A stretch of 9,535 nucleotides of DNA from an uncultured Fretibacterium sp. (GTDB lineage Bacteria; Synergistota; Synergistia; Synergistales; Aminobacteriaceae), in NCBI RefSeq assembly GCF_938040765.1, contig NZ_CALIAA010000155.1, positions 1 to 9,535 of the forward strand, written 5' to 3'. Below, one piece after another: positions 6,263-9,535 of the stretch (positions within the stretch are counted from its first letter, which is position 1; every line of letters begins with the position of its first letter). Under the pieces are notes generated by a model that had not been told where the DNA came from, searched no databases, and worked only from the letters and a program-made list of their open reading frames with translations. Position numbers and translations under genes: made by a program.

Positions 6263-7344
6263 GAAAGAGTACGATCCTGATCTACAACGTAGCGGTCATC
6301 CTGTTCTTCCTTTTCTGTGCGCTCCTGTTGGGGGCCGGGCTCTTCGCGGTAGCCGGCGGCAACCCCCTGGCGGCCTACGCCGTCATGTTCACCGAGCCCC
6401 TGAAGGACCCTTTTGGGATATCGGAGACGCTGGTGCGCGCGACGCCCCTGATGCTGGTGGCCGTGGGCGTCGCCATCTCCTTCCGCAGCGGCATCCTGAA
6501 CATCGGCGGGGAGGGGCAGATCCTGATCGGGGCCGTGGCCGGCGCATTCGTGGGGCTGGCCCTGCCCGACCTGCCCAAGTTCCTTCTGATCCCCCTGATC
6601 TTCGCCACGGCCTTCGTCGGCGGGGCCCTGTGGGGGACCATCGCGGGATGGCTCAAAGCCTACCTCGGGGTCAACGAGATCCTCAGCACGGTCATGCTGA
6701 ACTACATCGCGAGCCAGGTCTACATCTATCTCCTGCGGGCTCCGATGATCGACCCGCAGGAGCTGGCCTACGGAACGGGCATCCCCCAGACGGCGCAGCT
6801 CTCCCCCAACGCCTGGCTGACCCGCCTGATGCCCCCGATGCGCCTGCACTCCGGATTGATCTACGCGGTGCTCCTCGCCGTGCTGACCTACCTGATGCTC
6901 TGGAGGACGACCTTGGGCTACCGCATGAGGGCCTGCGGGGCCGAGCCCCTGGCCGCGCGCTGCGCGGGCATGAACGTGAAGCGCCACCTCGTCCTGGCCA
7001 TGCTTCTGGCCGGAGGAATGGCGGGGCTGGCCGGGGCCATGGAGCTGTGCGGCGTGCATCGCCGCGCCCTGGAGGCGCTCTCCGCGGGGTATGGGTTCAG
7101 CGGGATCGTGGTGGCCCTCTTCGGCGGGCTTCACCCGCTGGGGATCATCCCCGCCTCGATGCTCTTCGGGCTTCTGATCGTCGGTGCGGACATGATGCAG
7201 CGGGCCGTCACCATCCCCGCCCACATCATCCTGGCCATTCAGGGTCTGATCATCCTGGCCGTCGTCTCCTCCTCGATCTTCATCTCGAACCGAGGCATAC
7301 GGGCCCGGATCCTGTCCCGCTTCATCCGAGAGGAGGCCTCCTGA
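6259..7344 (+). CDS. BMP-type ABC transporter permease 1
   Basis: This 361-residue polytopic membrane protein is one half of the importer channel, in the branched-chain/BMP permease family (YufP-like). Hydrophobic segments run from about residue 10 through most of the chain. Family marks are FRSGILNIGGEGQ (75-87), GVNEILSTVMLNYI (137-150) and the cytoplasmic loop GYRMRACGAEPLAARCAGM, which probably contacts the ATPase. The C-terminus is basic and cytoplasmic-looking. The start overlaps the ATPase stop by ATGA, and GGGGAGG lies 7 bases upstream. It should pair with the permease encoded next and with the two-domain ATPase, using ligand delivered by the binding protein at 3652-4620. Length and motifs are normal. 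Confidence 0.92.
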   Translation: MRKSTILIYNVAVILFFLFCALLLGAGLFAVAGGNPLAAYAVMFTEPLKDPFGISETLVRATPLMLVAVGVAISFRSGILNIGGEGQILIGAVAGAFVGLALPDLPKFLLIPLIFATAFVGGALWGTIAGWLKAYLGVNEILSTVMLNYIASQVYIYLLRAPMIDPQELAYGTGIPQTAQLSPNAWLTRLMPPMRLHSGLIYAVLLAVLTYLMLWRTTLGYRMRACGAEPLAARCAGMNVKRHLVLAMLLAGGMAGLAGAMELCGVHRRALEALSAGYGFSGIVVALFGGLHPLGIIPASMLFGLLIVGADMMQRAVTIPAHIILAIQGLIILAVVSSSIFISNRGIRARILSRFIREEAS

Positions 7345-7345
7345 C

Positions 7346-8275
7346 ATGGGCTGGGAATCCCTGTTCTCCGTCATGCTCGCCGCCGCCGTCCCCATGGCCG
7401 TTCCTCTGCTTCTGGTAGCCCTGGGGGAGATGTTCGACCAGAGGGCCGGCCTGTTCAACCTCGGCGCCGAGGGCATCATGATGATGGGGGCCTTCGCGGC
7501 GTTCTTCATCGACCTGAAGTTTCATATGCCCTGGCTCGGCCTCGCGGCGGCCCTTGCCGTCGGAGCCCTCCTCGGGCTCCTTCTAGGTTTGGTCTGCATC
7601 ACCTTCAAGGCCCGTCAGGGCATCGCGGGGATCGGCCTCTACATGCTGGGCTGGGGGATCTCCGGGACGCTCTTCCGCGTCTACGTCGGCGGCCCCACAC
7701 CGGTCACCGGAATCCCCGCTCTGAGGCTGGACCTCCTGCGGAGCGTTCCCTGGGTCGGGTCGGTCCTGGCGACCCTCAGCCCCATGGACTACGTCGCGTT
7801 CGCGCTGATCCCCCTGTCGAGCTACCTGCTCTTCCGAACGTCCTGGGGGTTGAAGGTCCGCGCCGTGGGCACCACGCCCCGCGCGGCGGACACGCTGGGG
7901 ATCGATGTCTCCCGCGTCCGCTACCAGTGCGTGATCCTGGCCGGGGCCTTCGCGGGGCTGGCCGGCGCGTACCTGTCCGTCTGCTCGGCCAGGATGTTCG
8001 CCGACAACATCACGGCGGGCCGTGGATTCATCGCCGTGGCGCTCGTCTACTTCGGGCGCTGGTCGCCCTGGGGCGTGGCGGGCGGAGCGGTGCTGTTCAG
8101 CATCGCCGCGGCGGCGCAGCGCCTGATCCAGTTCTACGGCATCAAGTTCCCCTACGAACTGGCCCTGATCGTGCCCTATGTTCTGGTCATCCTGGTGCTG
8201 GCCTTGTCCCCGAACCGCAGGCGCGTCGAGCCTGCGGCACTGGGGAAGCCTTACGACCGGGAGAACCGGGGTTAA
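7346..8275 (+). CDS. BMP-type ABC transporter permease 2
   Basis: This 309-residue polytopic protein is the second channel subunit (YufQ-like). It carries the family motif FDQRAGLFNLGAEGIMMMGA (29-48), parallel to the FRSGILNIGGEGQ motif of the first permease. It also has a matching cytoplasmic loop, GLKVRAVGTTPRAADTLGID. Several long hydrophobic helices follow, and the tail is hydrophilic and basic. It starts two bases after the first permease's stop, with AGGAGG 9 bases before the ATG, so it belongs to the same operon. It is the last gene of that operon. Two stem-loops follow, the second a clear terminator. Confidence 0.92.
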   Translation: MGWESLFSVMLAAAVPMAVPLLLVALGEMFDQRAGLFNLGAEGIMMMGAFAAFFIDLKFHMPWLGLAAALAVGALLGLLLGLVCITFKARQGIAGIGLYMLGWGISGTLFRVYVGGPTPVTGIPALRLDLLRSVPWVGSVLATLSPMDYVAFALIPLSSYLLFRTSWGLKVRAVGTTPRAADTLGIDVSRVRYQCVILAGAFAGLAGAYLSVCSARMFADNITAGRGFIAVALVYFGRWSPWGVAGGAVLFSIAAAAQRLIQFYGIKFPYELALIVPYVLVILVLALSPNRRRVEPAALGKPYDRENRG

Positions 8276-8303
8276 GCCCGATCCCGATATCCCGGCTCTC
8301 CCG
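8258..8303 (+). repeat. Long imperfect stem-loop across the permease 2 stop codon
   Basis: Bases 8258-8270 and 8291-8303 form a 13-bp stem with one A-C mismatch and a 20-nt loop. The 5' arm lies inside the last codons of permease 2, and the stop codon is in the loop. No T run follows. It may protect the transcript's 3' end or act together with the terminator 20 bases downstream. Confidence 0.45.
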
Positions 8304-8322
8304 CATCCATCGTCTGGGCGGA

Positions 8323-8370
8323 CGACCGGTTTCCACAGGGCCGAAGCTCTGCGGGGACCGGTCGCTTTTT
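8323..8370 (+). terminator. Intrinsic terminator of the BMP transporter operon
   Basis: CGACCGGT (8323-8330) pairs perfectly with ACCGGTCG (8357-8364). The intervening bases pair further, including CAGGGC with GCTCTG around a CGAA loop. TTTTT at 8366-8370 follows after one C. Stem length, loop and T run are those of a strong rho-independent terminator. Confidence 0.85.
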
Positions 8371-8432
8371 GTCCCGCATCGCACTCCTCTCACGCACGTA
8401 TTCCGTATGCGAAAATCCGCAGGAACGCCAGC

Positions 8433-8461
8433 TTGTCAAGGGAGTGAAAGTCCTGTAGGAT
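8433..8461 (+). promoter_or_regulatory. Sigma70-type promoter of the thioredoxin-ccdA unit
   Basis: TTGTCA (8433-8438) and TAGGAT (8456-8461) are separated by exactly 17 bases and differ little from the consensus TTGACA and TATAAT. They lie between the terminator and the thioredoxin-like gene. Transcription would start near 8468, leaving an AT-rich leader of about 50 nt. Confidence 0.65.
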
Positions 8462-8519
8462 AGACACGTCGCGGCATTTAGGAATTTCAATTCTTATTAT
8501 TGAGAGGAAGTGTTCTGTA

Positions 8520-8870
8520 ATGAAGATGTTCGTTCTGTCACTCGTTCTGGTGGCCCTTGCCCTTTCGCCCGCCCTTGCCGGGGAGAAGAAGCTGCCGACC
8601 CTGAGGTCCCTGTCCACCCCGACCTGTCCCGCTTGTCTGCAGATGGCCAAGGTGTTGGACGAGATCAACGACAAGTACGCGGGCAAGCTGACGGCGGAGA
8701 AGGTGAACGTGGAGGAGCATCCGGAGATGGCCCGTGAGTACAAAGTGCGCTACGTCCCCACCCTTCTCTTCATGGACGCCGAGGGCAAGGTCGTTCAGCA
8801 GGAGGTCGGCTACCGCAGCCTCGACGAGGTCCTGGAGATCTTCAAAAAAGCGGGGGTCGCCATAGAGTAA
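8520..8870 (+). CDS. Exported thioredoxin-like protein with CPAC active site
   Basis: This 116-residue protein has a signal peptide (1-20, ending SPALA, signal peptidase I type) followed by a single small thioredoxin domain of about 96 residues. The redox motif is TCPAC (Cys36 and Cys39), at the start of the first helix. YVPT (79-82) holds the expected cis-proline at 80, followed by the strand LLFMDAEGKVV. It would reduce or exchange disulfides in the periplasm. The CPAC sequence differs from the WCGPC of ordinary thioredoxins, so its redox potential and clients cannot be assumed. GAGAGGAAG lies upstream of ATG 8520. The stop shares one base with the start of a CcdA-like gene (TAATG), its probable electron donor. 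I cannot tell whether the client is cytochrome c maturation or general thiol repair. Confidence 0.85.
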   Translation: MKMFVLSLVLVALALSPALAGEKKLPTLRSLSTPTCPACLQMAKVLDEINDKYAGKLTAEKVNVEEHPEMAREYKVRYVPTLLFMDAEGKVVQQEVGYRSLDEVLEIFKKAGVAIE

Positions 8871-9535
8871 TGCTTGACGCCATCTTCTCCGCGATGACCT
8901 CGAGTGGGCCCCTGCAATGGGCGGGGGCCTTTCTCTGGGGGATCGCAAGCGTCCTCCTCAGCCCCTGCGGCATCGCGGCCATTCCCCTGGTTGTCGGCTA
9001 CATCGAGAACACGGACAGCCCCAGCCGCTGGGAGGCGTTCAAGGTATCCTGCGCCTTCTGCAGCGGGATCGTGCTGAACCTCATGCTGGTGGGGTTCGTC
9101 ACCTCCAGCTTCGGTCTGCTCTTGGGCGGCAACGAGCGATTTTTGACGCTCTTCGTCGCCGCGGTGTTCATCCTCATGGGCATCCATCTGACGGGGCTCG
9201 TGCATTTCAGGTTCTTCTCGTTCGGGGGCAGCGGCTCCACGGAGCGGCGCGGGCTTTGGGGGGCTCTGGTCCTGGGCGTCGTGTCGGGGCTCGCCATCGG
9301 CCCGTGCAGCATTGCCTACATCACCCCGGTGCTCTCGTTGGCTGCGGCTCAGGCCTCGCGCGGGTTCCTGTTCTCCTTCGGCCTGATCCTCGCCTACGCG
9401 TTGGGCTACAGTGCCGTTCTGATCGTATCCGGGACCTTCGCTCAGCTCGCCTCCGTCTGGCTCCAGAGCGAGCGGGGACAGAAGGCCCTGCGCGTTTTGA
9501 ACTTCCTTTGCGGCGTCGTGCTGATCTGTGTGGGA
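8870..9535 (+). CDS. CcdA/DsbD-family thiol-disulfide membrane protein (cut by window end)
   Basis: The frame is open from ATG 8870 to the window edge, giving 222 residues of a polytopic membrane protein. It resembles CcdA and the DsbD transmembrane domain, which carry electrons from cytoplasmic thioredoxin to periplasmic acceptors. Two family cysteine motifs are present: LSPCGIAAIP (Cys33) and its pseudo-repeat IGPCSIAYITP (Cys146). Five helices are visible (roughly 17-43, 58-87, 92-112, 130-160, 165-195), and a sixth begins near 208. CcdA proteins are usually about this size, so little should be missing. An additional CAFC pair (Cys61, Cys64) lies in the second helix, which is not a standard family feature. 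The ATG overlaps the upstream stop as TAATG. Its own ribosome site is weak, which points to reinitiation. Confidence 0.85.
   Translation, partial: MLDAIFSAMTSSGPLQWAGAFLWGIASVLLSPCGIAAIPLVVGYIENTDSPSRWEAFKVSCAFCSGIVLNLMLVGFVTSSFGLLLGGNERFLTLFVAAVFILMGIHLTGLVHFRFFSFGGSGSTERRGLWGALVLGVVSGLAIGPCSIAYITPVLSLAAAQASRGFLFSFGLILAYALGYSAVLIVSGTFAQLASVWLQSERGQKALRVLNFLCGVVLICVG

Noticed and set aside
6139..7509. A 456-codon open frame on the minus strand opposite permease 1.
   Set aside because: Its translation is dominated by Gly, Gln, Asp and His, typical of the antisense of a hydrophobic GC-rich membrane gene. The + strand permease has family motifs.

Overview
The window is GC-rich bacterial DNA with strong GC at third codon positions. 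It carries seven complete genes, an eighth that runs off the right edge, and no tRNA, rRNA, CRISPR or mobile element. Export signals, a periplasmic-type solute-binding protein and a periplasmic-type thioredoxin suggest a diderm. N-acyl-D-amino-acid and racemase genes, a BMP-type ABC importer, a small flavodoxin and a thioredoxin/CcdA pair would fit an anaerobic amino-acid fermenter such as a member of Synergistota. That placement is an impression from gene content and composition, not a demonstrated identity.

Layout. Positions 1-110 hold an undetermined upstream end, with a small palindrome and no gene I can name. A holo-ACP synthase (acpS, +) follows, apparently starting at a CTG codon at 111. 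It converges on a leftward group that reads flavodoxin, then Asp/Glu-family racemase, then N-acyl-D-amino-acid deacylase. The last two overlap by four bases (ATGA) and look translationally coupled. This pair makes biochemical sense: the deacylase frees a D-amino acid and the racemase could convert it to, or make it from, the L-form.

A divergent, partly AT-rich intergenic region (3400-3651) separates this group from a rightward BMP-family ABC import operon: substrate-binding protein, double-domain ATPase, permease 1, permease 2. A terminator-like hairpin with a T5 run lies between the binding-protein gene and the ATPase gene, which would let the binding protein be made in excess. The ATPase and first permease overlap by ATGA, and the second permease starts two bases after the stop of the first. 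A strong intrinsic terminator at 8323-8370 ends the operon.

The last unit begins at a recognisable sigma70-type promoter (8433-8461). It encodes an exported thioredoxin-like protein with a CPAC active site, overlapping by one base (TAATG) a CcdA/DsbD-type membrane electron carrier that is cut by the window edge. Together they form a plausible cytoplasm-to-periplasm thiol relay.

I see no clearly undescribed system. The most useful second-look items are the CTG start of acpS, the coupled racemase-deacylase pair, the BMP binding protein without a lipobox, the intra-operon terminator, and the extra CxxC in the CcdA-like protein.
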